Positions 53,201 to 64,000 of a stretch of DNA of 64,000 bases are shown here, piece after piece. Where the stretch lies: positions 8,742,001-8,806,000 of the forward strand of contig NC_060112.1 of the NCBI RefSeq assembly GCF_021155765.1, read 5' to 3'. The notes under the pieces are model-generated. The model saw nothing but the letters and a program-made list of their open reading frames with translations. It was not told where the DNA came from and ran no database searches. The stretch is from Diprion similis (taxonomy: Eukaryota; Arthropoda; Insecta; Hymenoptera; Diprionidae). Within the stretch, counting starts at the first letter, position 1; every line of letters begins with the position of its first letter. Both the position numbers and the translations under genes were made by a program.

Positions 53201-56200
53201 TATCTATTAATTCGCAATATGGATACTCGGAAGAAGAACGAGGCAGGACTACGAGTACTTTGACACAAGCCGAACGTTTAGAAGAATCAGACTAAAATAC
53301 GACTGAGCAGGATAACAAAAGTTGGTCAAAGAGTAAATATCGAGATGCGAGAATTCCCAAAACAACCAACTCGTCAAGAAAACGGAAACGTACAATTTTC
53401 ATAATTGATACTTGGAATCAACTTTTCAAGAAGTGAACATTAAATATCGTAGCACCATGAAAGGAAGCGGAACAAAAAAACAAATATATCTTCAGGTTCC
53501 AAGACCATTTGACTAATTGTAAGTACAGCAAGGCAATGCCTGTTCCAAACGAAGCTGTTAACACTGTACTAAAACCCCGAAATACCGCAGGGAACACTCA
53601 CTGATCAAGGTACGAACTTTCTGTGTAACAGTTTCGAAAATATTTGTAAACGGTGGATGATTGACAAGATCCAGTCGATGACTCATCGACCCAAATCCAA
53701 TGGAGCTCTGGACCGTTACATGGAACATCAGTGGAATATCTGAAGCATTACGTAGCTGAGGAACAGAGTAACACGGACGAATGATTACTTTATACCACGT
53801 TTACATATAACAAGACGCAACACACTGCGACGAGATTTACACCGTTCGAGATGGTGTACAAATATTCATCTGAACTACCAACGTCGCTAAGGAAAGATCC
53901 AGCACTGATGTACAATTTTGGTGATCACACCCAAGAATCACGAGATAGCTTGCCTCAAAATTACAGAAAACCCATAGCAGACTAAAGAAGATTAAACAAT
54001 TGAGTAAGAATGATGAGCCGAGCAAAGAGGGTTCAAGATCGGAGACAAGGTACACTCGGATGTGAATGTGAAGAGTCATTCGGTAATGTCTTGTGAAGGT
54101 GTACGATAGTTGAATATAAACCCATACTGACCTAGATTAGGAGAATGATTTAAAAAACTTTTTCACGGTAAACTATATACATTAGGGTGGCGCAAAAAAA
54201 AACCGAGTATTTTTTTTTTGGCGTCTCGTGTGACAAAATGTTAGTTTTTGATGTTTTAAGAGCCCACTCCAAAGGGAAGCTCAAAAAAAAAAATTTTTAA
54301 GAAGTCGCTCCAAATTTTTTAACATGTCAAAAATCGTCAAAAAATTGTATTTTCAGTATTTTGTTTGATTTTTAATTCATGTCGTGGTGTATTGTTATCG
54401 ATTCTTTCTTACTAAATTGAAGAAAAAAAATGTACGAAATTTTAATATGAATATTAAAAGGTCGCTTTTTTTTAACTGTCCTTTGTAGTGGGTTCTTAAA
54501 ACATCTAAATCTAACATTTTGTCACACGAGACTCAAAAAAAAAAAAAAGTTGTCGGTTTTTTTGCGCCACCCTAATATACATATAGGGTCATAGGTGAGC
54601 GGGCGAGAAACGAGGCAAGCCAGTAAATTCAATTGATTTCAGAGGAACATCTGAAGGCATTTCTTTGCGAAAGAAGGAGGGACGTTGTGAATCTCTTTTC
54701 CAATCTGTGTTTTTCTCATAGTAATGTGAAGGAAACTTCACTATGTCTTTGCCTTTGATGATAAGGAAACAATGCAGGATTGTGGAGAACGTAATATCAT
54801 TCTGCGGAATCCCATCCTAAAAGGTTGAAATCCACTCTTCAAGTAATCAAATTTCATATCTTTCAGCGTTTTATACACGCACAAACGGCACTCGTCTGAT
54901 GATATTTTAACATGTGATCCTAAGAATTTTACGGTGCCGCTAAAATCGAAATCGATTTCCGAATTTCAAAATTTATAATAGCGGACATCAAATGATGAAT
55001 TGACATAGTTTCAATTTCAAATTTTAGACTAGGGAGTTTTAAAACACTCGGGTACCATTTTTCATTAGATTCTAATTACTTTCTATTACGACGATTTGTT
55101 AGTTCAGGTTCAACACTCTATATTTTTAAATTTGAATAAAAATATCATCGGTTGACTTCTGTTTGAATGTTTGTGGAAGACCAAACAATGAGAGATGTTA
55201 TATGTTGAGAGTTTATTTCATCCTGAGGATAGGATTTCGCAGGTAGGAAAATAAGATGTCAAAAATTTCCACTCATCCTGCAACCCTGCAAAGTCTTGGC
55301 AGAGAAAGTTTCAAAAGTTTTCGTTGTGAATTGTTCTATGGTGAAAAAAAATTTCGTTTTATTACTCCGACTAGGAGTATTTAAAAAACCTGCAGGAATA
55401 ACGATTTACGCGAGTATAACAACATTTTGAATGCAAAAGTTGCGAGGTTTTCGACAAAGTTTAAAAATCTAGATATTTTAAAAACTAGATCACCTTGCGA
55501 AGACACCGCTCTTGACCGAGCTAAATCGATCTTGTTACCGACCAATATGGCTGGCCTTCCTCGAAGAAGATCCTGATCGTGTAAGTGTGCCAAGTATTCT
55601 TCAGCTCGTTGGAAAGACGCCTTGTCAATGACTGAATACATGACGACGAAAGCACCGGGTTGGGATATCTTATCCAACTCCGCCTGAAAAATGGTATAGA
55701 ATTAAATATATACGTATTGTTGGAAGTGTGATTCGAAAATAAAGATCTTCAGCGAATGCCACAACTCTTTAAAATTGTTCATTAACTATGCAAGTTGGAT
55801 TGACAAGTTGAGTGAAAATCGGTTATAATCGTTCGCGTTTTCAATAAAGAATCTTATCGTATCGAAATATTACCTAAGAATTGCTTCAATTTCTAATGAG
55901 ACGTTTACAAATAGCTCGGTAAATTGAATCAATTGTTGAATAATTGATTGTGTCACAAGTGCGGAAAGTGGAAGATTTTCGATGAGCGTGTTGTTTACGG
56001 GTGAACCGCAAAGGCGAGTGCTGCATTCACATAAATTCGAGTGCGCAGTTGACAGTATCAGCCGAACGCGAATGGAAAAAAAGTATTTCAACATTTGCAC
56101 GGAGAATTCGATTGTCGAAGCCAGTAAAACGTGCGTAAAATGCTCCATTTCCAGTGCTGTAAAACGACGCTAACGCATGCGCACAACTAGAATGCTCGAT

Positions 56201-59200
56201 TTACATACTAGGTTTTTTTATGGTACATGTGCACTTTCGAATAACTCAATTCTGGTTTTTATTCTCTCGGATTCAGACTCAGGGAACGAAGAAGTGAGTA
56301 GAAAATGAGACGAAGAAGATTTTTTGTTGAAAGTATAAATGATTTATTGAAATAGTGTAGAGTGCAAATATGTAGTTGAACGAAGTAAATTTGGATTATG
56401 TAGCACTTGGAATTAGGAGTTGAACTGTTTGCTTGAGTTGCGAAGTTATTTAGTTCAATGTTGGAATAGAAGTCTCCTTGACGAAAGATCGATTACAAGC
56501 GTACCTGACGGAACATGGATTAGAAGTTAATCAGTTGACTGTCATAATTGAAGTGCAGTTAAGGACAAAAGTTTGAACGCAGTTAAGGTGTGAGTATTCT
56601 ATATTGGAAGATAAAATCCACGATTGCCGAAATACATTTCCTGTTTTTATTCCCGCATGATGCAAAAAAGTTTTCGAATATTTTTATTCGGCATTGTATG
56701 TAGAATTAAGCTGACTGCAGTATTTCCACGTCGTCGGTGCATCTTAAGCGTCGATAATATTCGAAAACTTTGACATTTTACTCTGTCGGTAAGGACTGAC
56801 TACAGCATCCTCTTAAGCGTGACGCGCGGACAACCGGTCGGTGCTGCCGCTGGTCGTTCGCCTCACCGCTAAAACACTAGTCGAGCTCACCGACGCGCGA
56901 AATAGTCTGCATAGTGGTTTTCCACACGAGTGTGAGTGTGACGCAGGCCGTTAGCATGCCGCACCGAGTTCACCGTCACGACTGTCCCAGTACCGTCCAC
57001 GCTAAAAGTAAGCACCCCCGCCGAGTTTAGCAACTTTTAAGGAGACACATGAGCGAACCTTTTAATAAGACAGCTACAAAACAAGTGGTTTTCACATGGT
57101 TTTAATCAATTTTGTTCCACTTGTGATGGTTAAGGTGATTTTCAGCAAGCTCGTTGCAGTACGATTACTGTCGAAATTTCTTTTTTATTTCATTGATTTC
57201 CCTGCTTACAGGCGAAGCGTTATAGCAAACGAAATTTGCCATGGAAATTGAGATCCGACAAGTTACTGCTTGGTTGTGCCAATAATTTGCAATTGATTAT
57301 TCATTTTATTTCACAAAAACTTGTGTGAAAACTGATCTAATTTGGTACTTGTTCAACCGACACATAAATTCTCATATTCATGTCACCATTTTACGATAAG
57401 AACGAATCCAATATGCAGTATCGCAAACTAAAACTAACAATAAGTTTTAGTCTAATTTCTTCTATGCAATAATACAATTTAACCAATAGAAACGGAGCAG
57501 TGTGCGAACGTTGGCAATTTATTATTATTTACATTCATGAAGCAGTAGAAATACTAGAATCAAAATGTATCGTAAACTATTTGATAACAATGAAATTCAA
57601 AATTAACTGTGATATTCAAAACTTTTGTGAGAAAAATGAATAATTGTGGAAACTAGAAATTATAGTGAAACGATGAAGACTGTACCTTCGGGTTTGTGAT
57701 GTTTAAAAATCTCAATTCGCTCTCTTCGCCATTCAGCATTATGAAGACGGACTGTTCACTTGGTATGTCTGTAAACACATACAATTAATTATACATTATC
57801 CTGAAATTTTCATTATGCAGTAAAAGCTTTCAGGCAACAATAAGTCGGGTCTGCTGTTGAAAACGACGTTTTTAAAATACGATCAGCTAACACAAATTAT
57901 TAATTTTTTAAAATATGAATGCAATATATATGACTAAAGATAGAGCTAGAAATTTTGAAGTTATCTTAAGAAGATCCGAAGTGGACGTAGCTATGTTAAA
58001 AAAATTAAATTCGAAGAACGAATAAGAACATTTCGCAATAAATGTTTTGGGGGTGAGTTTTCCTTATTGGTCCAGACGACATAAATTTCGGGAGAACAGG
58101 AAGAAACTTGATTGAGTCACTGCGCGATTCTGCTTAGCGAAGCTCGTTGCCGATACTCTTAACTTGGCGATGGTATTGAGCACTGCGTTTTTCCAACTGT
58201 AGGAAGTCACGCGGAATTACACTTGCGAGAGGCGGAGTTTCCGGTGTGGCTGCGAAGCGGTGAGCGCTGATTTAATTTCCTACGATCGAATTTCCACAGA
58301 CGTAGAGTAACGGCTTAACCATTCTGGGCTTTGCGTGTCGAAGAGTACTCGAAATTCGTTTCTCGATCTCTGTGCTTGTGCGGCCGTGACCTGAGTTTCC
58401 CGATACGGCGTAGAGTCAATTTTGTCTTATCGAAAATCGCAGAATCGAGTCACGACTTCGTGCTGAATCAATTTCTTCGTTAATTGCGAACAGCCAAATT
58501 CACGATAGCGTCTTTTTCAAGTCTCACCTCCCAAGTATAGTTCAGCACTAATAAAAGCTAGTTTAGCACTTTCGATTAATATTAAAGTTCCACACGCGTC
58601 ACGACTAGTTTAAGTTGACTTAGAAATAGGTTGACGTAAGATTTTCCGCGACATTTCTAGCCGGATAAAGTTAAAGACCCTTTTCTGTGTTCCTTACTGC
58701 GGTTAGCGCTTTAATCAAAGCACTTTCTCGTCGCCGGGATTAGCGTTGATAGTGAATCAGTGTCGGTTTAAGATCAAAGATTAGCGCTTTCGGTGACGAT
58801 CAGGTTCTAGTTGCTGAGATTAGCGCGCAGGTATAGTATTAAAAGTAAGCACAGTTGCGAAGAGCGCTTTTGAGTTTGACTCATCTTATTATTTTACCTT
58901 TTCTTGTTTTATTTTTGCTGTAGTGACTTGCGTTGTTAGTTGGAAGCTTCATCGCCAAAATCGCGATTAGTGCGTGCATTTATTGATAAAAAATTTTCGC
59001 AATTAGGCAAGACTATGTAGTTTAGGTTGTTTTACCCCGCGAGCTAGAGATCTCGCGAATTGCAAATTCAGCATTGAAATTTACAATTTATCTTACGTCT
59101 TTATAGACTCTTTTGTGTAACTTTTTTTTATCGATAATATAAAAAACGTATGAATTTTTTAAGTTTTATTTCTTTGAATTGCATGTCGGCATTCGAGTAT

Positions 59201-62200
59201 TTTTTTCCTTTCCCCTAAGGCAGCCGAGGATCAGGGACGATGAAGATTGCGGGTCTGTCGACCAAAACCTTCATGTCTTTTACAATTTTAGCTATCATCG
59301 CGGGTCACCGAATTAATGTGAGCGAGGTAAGTACTTGGCAGCTTCTTCGGGTTGGCCAAGTGCAGCAAAAATTCACGTCACAGTGTGTATGTGTGCGTGT
59401 AAGATTTTTGTTGGCAGGATTCCAGACGACCCGCTGAACCGATTTTACTGGAATTGAAATAGTAAATTTTTCGTACCGAGACAAACGTCCAATAAGCTTT
59501 TCGACGCATTGGGATTTCCGGGTTTCAATATGGCGGACGCTTGTTCAGAAATTTTCTGTGAAATTCAACGAACTTTGCAATACAACTTTCTGTTAATGAA
59601 ATATGCCTTTGATGGATGTCGTATTGTCATGTACATATTCAGATAATCGATCATGAAAAAAAGTTTGCATTTGCATTGCATTTTCCATGTTTTTGTTATC
59701 GTTACTCAAGTATCGTCCGCGCCGTGCCTTGTGCAAAAAGCAAAGCTTTTTAGACAAATCGCTTGTTCATCGGTAGTATAAGATTTCAATGGAAGCCGTG
59801 GTGTTAAATAATGTAAAATATGGTGTTCTTCATATTTCTTGTTATAGATTTGTATTGTCTATTCATGTTCATGCAGAACCTATTCCATTTGTTTTCGCTT
59901 GAACCTGCGAGGAAAATTTCTTCCAGCCAAGAATCCTTAGAAGACACAAACTATGAGTTTTGCGACAGACCCAAAACTGAAGCAACCTTCTGACTACATA
60001 AAGCAAGATTGTACCTAATTAATAATTTGCTTCAAAAATGATTTCTGAAAATCTGAAACAAATATCTAGGTATTGTTTAAGGATTGTAGAAGAAAATTTT
60101 CACAGTTTTCTTAACCAAAATTGATTGTTTAAATATAATGAAGCAACCTAAATGCTGGAAAAATGTTTTCAGTGGTAGCCTCATTGATTATGTCAGTTTG
60201 TTTATTTAAGAACAATTCTTACCGCTACCTCTGATTAATCTGTGATCCGCTGCCGCTGTTTTTCCCATAACAATTTTGAATGAGGAATCGTTTGGACGGG
60301 TCCTAACGAAACTGAGCTCACTCGCTGTGCCGGGTAGCAGGGTTAGAACTAAGCCAACTCATCGGATCTGTTAGAACTGAGCCAATTTCGCAGGAATGTT
60401 TGAACTTAGCTAACTCACCAAGTCGATTATAACCAAGCCAACTCGATGGAACGCGCGGTGTAATTAAGTTGGGTGTTTCCACTGATTGTGAGCGTAGTAG
60501 ATGAGATGTAACGAGAGAAAAGTGTCTACAACAATGGCAGCGTGTAATGTCTTGCTCACCCTGACGCCAGGCGTCTGATCCTTACACCTAAAATGCTTAA
60601 TAAGTTGTTCGGTAACAAATTGTGACAGTGGGAGCCAGTGGATTGTGATAAGGTACATCGCATGTCTGAACCTCCATCGACCAACCTATAAATCAAGGTT
60701 TCTGGATGCGGAATAATATTGAGGAAGCCGATGTGACTAGATCCTTTTTACTTCTACGGCACTGATCTTGATTAGGGGACGTTACCGACCACTTCGTTAT
60801 CCGCCTGAAGGTGACGATTAATTAGGTTACGTATCGCTTGCTCCGTTTAGCCATCAGTTCTAAATGGTTTACCTGCTAGATCCAAAAATCAGGTAGAACA
60901 TTCCAGTATATAGTAACGGAAAGTAAGAGTCAAGCAACTACCAAAGCGATCTATCCTAGTTTGCTTTTTCCTAGTACGAGTTCAACTAGTCGCGTCTTTG
61001 TGATTTCGAAAGTTTGAATAAGTAATCAATTGACCAGTGTGTGATATTAGATTGACTAATAATAAGATACGATTTCAAATAGAAATTATAAACTTACTTC
61101 ACAAATTTAAGATAGTATCTTAAAAGATATTAGTTAGACAAAGAAGAAGAAGAAGAACTGATTACTTACTTTACAAGCCAGCGAACCGTTTTACTTTGTA
61201 TTTTATTGTAACTACAGTAGATTCGTCGAGGCTTACTTTGTCACGGAAAATACTGATTAGTGACTTCTGCCGTCTGGGACGGGACGAGCGGTCCTGACTT
61301 TTGTGATTCGGGATAACGCGCGGTCGGGACAATGTATTTCTGGGACGCTCGGGTATTCGGGACTTTTGGGATTCCGGGACTTTAATGTGCACCCAGTGTT
61401 TCTAATCGGTACAGTCTGTGTCATGAATAATCAGTCAGTTCCTCGGTGAGTTGGCTCACAATCAGTTCTAACCGCACCAGCGAGTTAGCTTGGTTCTAAC
61501 ATTCCTGCCGGATTGGCTCAGTTCTAATCGTCTTACCGAGCTAGTCTGGTTCTAACCCTTCTTGCGAGTTAGCTTCATTTTATTAGGGCCCGTTAATTTC
61601 GTCACGAGACATTTGAAAACTATTCGTACGACTTGAGAATTTATTCTGGAAAATTTTATTTGCATGTGTGCACATAGTGGAATGTCAGAAAAATGAAATT
61701 CATGCATAGAATTGACATTTAAACGTTTCACAAAAATTCTGTCCATTGCAACAAATTTTTTATGTTGTCCCTGTAACAAAATATTTACCGAAATTCCAAC
61801 AAAAGATATGAATGACGAAAGAATGAATATACATTGGAGTTTTTTTTTTGTTGTTCAGAATTGCATACAGAATGGGGCTACCGAGCTCTGTTTTCGTATT
61901 TGAGTTTTAGCCTTTTAGCTTTTATACTTGAAAGTAGCGACGGCCATTAATCTAGAAATAATCGATGCATCGATTAATCCAGTCCAAAAAAATTATCGAG
62001 CACGAGTCTTGTTTCAATACGTAGTCTTAATAGCGAAATTTTTTTTTCATAATTTACAGCTTCATTCAAAATATTTTTTAATTTCACGTGGAAGCATCGA
62101 GAATCGACTGCAAAATATGATATAAATTACTCGATAGCTGGAGCTTGCAACCTTCAGCTTTAGGACTTTTATGAGCCAACCTTTTTGACGATCGTAGGCG

Positions 62201-63846
62201 TTGATGCACTCGCTGGTCATAAATTGGCTGATCAGGGCAGTTTTTCCAACCCCTTGGGCACCCAGAATAGCAACAGTATACGACACGATTTCCGTCGATG
62301 ATGGCGCTTTCGTTTCCACAGTTTCTTGCTCGGCAGGGACCAAGGAATTCGAACGTGAACGCCTCCTTCTGAACGAGTCGCCTCTGTTGATGACACCTGA
62401 AAACACGAATATCATGTTCGTCGAACTATTCTTTTTATCACTCATTCTAAGTTCATTAGTCATACTACTTCATTAGTCCGTCAAACTATTGTCCCATGAA
62501 AATAATCACGAGATGAAAGCTAAAAAGTGTAGCTTAAGAAGCTCATACAATTTGAACATAAATCGAATATACTTGTTTGGAAGCTCACGAACTTTTTATC
62601 GGGAGCTTTTAACTTGCAGATTAATCGGCGAGTGATTATACGATTTCAATAATTTCACGCGATTACCAATAATTTCGTCACGTCTTCCATAAGAATTCGT
62701 ACGTAGGAATTCGATTGTTAAGTTTTTTTTACGGGGTTAACGGTATAGAGGAAAATTCTCCGATAATTCGGCTACATCTCTATGGTCGTAGGGAGAATGT
62801 GAAAGGAAAGGAGAATTTTTTCAATATTTTTTCACAGCTAGTTAACCTCCGCAGGGGAGATCCTCCAGGACCTTGCGGTCTCCCGTCTCGTCAAGCTTTT
62901 TCTTCAGGAGCTTCTTCTGTAAAAGCCGCGACTCACCTTTCCAACCCTCTTCTAGGACCAACACCCTCTTTCTTACTCCTCTTCGATTCTTGCAATAGTC
63001 GAACCAAGGTGGTTTCCGAGGATACGAGTGTACAGAGAATATAAAATAGACCGGAAAATACTCATTTGAAGAACATCATTGATACGTAAAAAAATCTGCG
63101 CTAATTTTTCCGAAACACAGGCCAAATTATACTTTATAGTACCCTAATATTCATGAAAAAATTTGGTCCGAGTATAGGTAGAAATGCTTCCAAGGATACG
63201 GGGAAGTAAATTTGTCTTTCCATGTATTCGGCAACGAAAACTCAGGTAAAAAAAAAAAATCAAATTTGGAAGAACAATCGTGATATTACCGTGTAATTTT
63301 CGACGCTGAATCCGCATCTGATGTCAAAAATATCCTTAAATATGCCTCTAAAATAATTCAATAACGTCGCACTCTGTTTTAGGGGATGTTAAAACAGTAT
63401 GAGGGTATCCTACAAGGCATCGTCTGCCCTTTGTGTCACAAAAATTCGTGCGGACCTCAAAATGGTCAATTTTCTCGGAGACTCTTTGACGTTGATCTTT
63501 GAAAGCTTGGGAGTTTGACCGACGAGTCCCCTCAAAGAAACGTTCTAATTCTGAAAATGAAGGACTCACCCTTGCTGGTGAGACTAAAACTGCGCAATCT
63601 GTAGCTATCCTCGTCTTCGCCTTCCTCGCGTTGGGGTTGTTGCGCCGGTGTATCTGGCACGTCAAGGAAAGCAGCGCTTTTTCTATGGTGGGCATGATGC
63701 ATGCTTTGACCACGACGGCTGTTGCGTCTCCTGATCCCTGGACTGACATCGTTCTCAGACAGACGAGGCTCACTGTTGCAATGTGCTGATTTCACACCCC
63801 CTTCCTGATGGTTGTGCTGTGCAGCGGCTAAAAAAAGAAGGTTCAT
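50256..63846 (-). CDS. Rgk: RGK-family small GTPase (Rad/Gem/Kir-like), 5' end uncertain
   Basis: Five coding exons on the minus strand: 63827-63570 (start unclear), 62396-62181, 57768-57686, 55683-55494 and 50542-50256. All phases agree, about 344 codons. The N-terminal part is basic and Ser-rich with RRNS, RLRSFS and RRRRSRSNS sites that could bind 14-3-3 after phosphorylation. The G domain shows the P-loop GAQGVGKT; an RGK-type switch region (LRFLNITNPK) without the usual DxxG; NKID; and EVSVGINHNVDEL. The C-terminus is basic and ends FKNCENLHVL, as in insect Rgk proteins, with no CAAX box. RGK proteins bind calcium-channel beta subunits and lower channel activity at the membrane. A Met at 63846 is in frame, but an acceptor at 63828-63829 suggests that further exons lie beyond the window. 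The donor after exon 2 (GTTGGC) is weak. Introns of 5.0 and 4.4 kb hold transposons. Confidence 0.92.
53490..54110 (+). pseudogene. Relic of a Ty3/gypsy-type integrase
   Basis: Within the last Rgk intron, the plus strand carries pieces of a retroelement integrase core and its C-terminal region. A DQGTNF-type motif near 53605 and an HRPKSNGAL stretch near 53690 are followed, in another frame, by pieces typical of the downstream integrase. Several stops and frameshifts make it non-functional. No LTRs or other pol domains were recognised nearby. The hAT-like MITE at 54183 lies just after it. Confidence 0.6.
54183..54574. mobile_element. hAT-like MITE with 95-bp inverted repeats and 8-bp duplication
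   Basis: Starts TAGGGTGGCGCAAAAAAA and ends with its inverted copy; the similarity continues for about 95 bp on each side (CTCGTGTGACAAAATGTTAG in both arms). ATATACAT flanks it directly at 54175-54182 and 54575-54582. There is no coding content. It shares the TAGGGTG terminus and 8-bp duplication with the element at 41870. Confidence 0.85.
58560..58835 (+). repeat. Cluster of TTAGCGC-type motifs
   Basis: TTAGCACTTTCG, TTAGCGCTTTAAT, TTAGCGTTGA, TTAGCGCTTTCGG and TTAGCGCGC occur within 275 bp, about 0.4-0.7 kb upstream of the plus-strand signal-peptide exon at 59240. This could be a regulatory cluster or a degenerate repeat. Confidence 0.35.
59240..59326 (+). CDS. Candidate first coding exon of a secreted protein, nested in Rgk intron 2
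   Basis: ATG 59240 opens 29 codons with a Lys near the N-terminus and a hydrophobic core (FMSFTILAIIAG), ending AGCGAG before the consensus donor GTAAGT, phase 0. A pyrimidine tract with AG at 59218-59219 precedes it, so it would follow an untranslated exon; donors of the form AAAAGTAAGCA occur at about 57005 and 58846. A phase-0 frame after a good acceptor at 62836-62837 (to stop 63044) could complete a short secreted protein of about 98 aa, but nothing in it is recognised. The gene would lie opposite to Rgk. Confidence 0.35.
60296..61592. mobile_element. Foldback-like element with inverted 28-bp tandem arrays
   Basis: The left side carries GTTAGAACTAAGCCAACTC-type units at 60342, 60370, 60398 and 60426, exactly 28 bp apart, plus a diverged copy at about 60305. 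The right side carries inverted units with GTTCTAAC at 61465, 61493, 61521 and 61549, and a last degenerate one at 61577, again exactly 28 bp apart. Outer ends are related: ACGGGTCCTAA on the left, ACGGGCCCTAA on the right (other strand). The interior is about 1 kb, with no recognised protein but a run of GGGAC motifs at 61270-61380. No target duplication is clear. Confidence 0.6.
61815..61885. repeat. Fragment of the palindromic MITE family
   Basis: ATTGGAGTTTTTTTTTTG followed by TCAGAATTGCATACAGAATGGGG matches the same order inside the 11.1-kb element (ATTGGAGTGTTTTTCG, then TCAGAATTGTGTATAAAATGGGG). It is the third local copy of this family, and incomplete. Confidence 0.4.
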
Positions 63847-64000
63847 TCGCGCTTAACATCCACCGTGATCCCTCGATTCGTTCTCATATGCGTTATACAC
63901 GAGCCATCTAAATGATCTGGCCATGACCCGAACCATGTTTAATTTAATTTAATTTTTTTTTTTTTTTGAGCCTGCTTTAGAGGAGCCCAAAGAACCACGA

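Overview
The window is AT-rich, intron-containing nuclear DNA of an insect. The evidence is a gene for the arthropod neuropeptide CCAP, an RGK GTPase with the insect-type C-terminus, spliceosomal introns with GT/AG borders throughout, and many decayed insect-type transposons. Holometabolous, possibly hymenopteran, is a guess; the window alone does not settle the order.

Layout. 0-6 kb (+): a compact SWI5 recombination-repair gene, then eight exons of NHLRC2 whose N-terminal exon is not in the window. 6-7.8 kb (-): a complete four-exon alpha-tubulin. 8.9-10.7 kb (-): 5-aminolevulinate synthase (ALAS), the first enzyme of heme synthesis, with a probable 5' UTR exon near 12.9 kb. 14.6-21.4 kb (+): a five-exon gene, assembled here from splice sites and phases, for a secreted protein with a short coiled coil and a C-terminal TRAF-like/MATH domain. 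22.7-28.9 kb (-): the CCAP prepropeptide, with a large first intron that holds a possible second first exon. 29-36 kb: mostly without recognisable genes. 36.5-39.3 kb (-): a six-exon ribose-5-phosphate isomerase (RPI) family gene that has lost two catalytic residues. 40.4-44.8 kb: a decayed LINE (-) with MITEs next to and inside it. 45-50 kb: simple repeats and a very small MITE. 50.3-64 kb (-): an RGK-family GTPase whose long introns hold a gypsy-type integrase relic, a hAT-like MITE, a foldback-like element with inverted 28-bp arrays, and one plus-strand signal-peptide exon.

The protein-coding genes are unrelated housekeeping, metabolic and neuroendocrine genes and do not form a pathway. 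The most unusual points are the RPI-like gene lacking its catalytic Lys and Glu, a broken duplicate of an NHL-repeat exon in NHLRC2, the secreted MATH protein, the exact 28-bp inverted arrays of the foldback element, and several MITEs with clear target-site duplications. Exon borders were read by eye and checked for phase; no database search was run.
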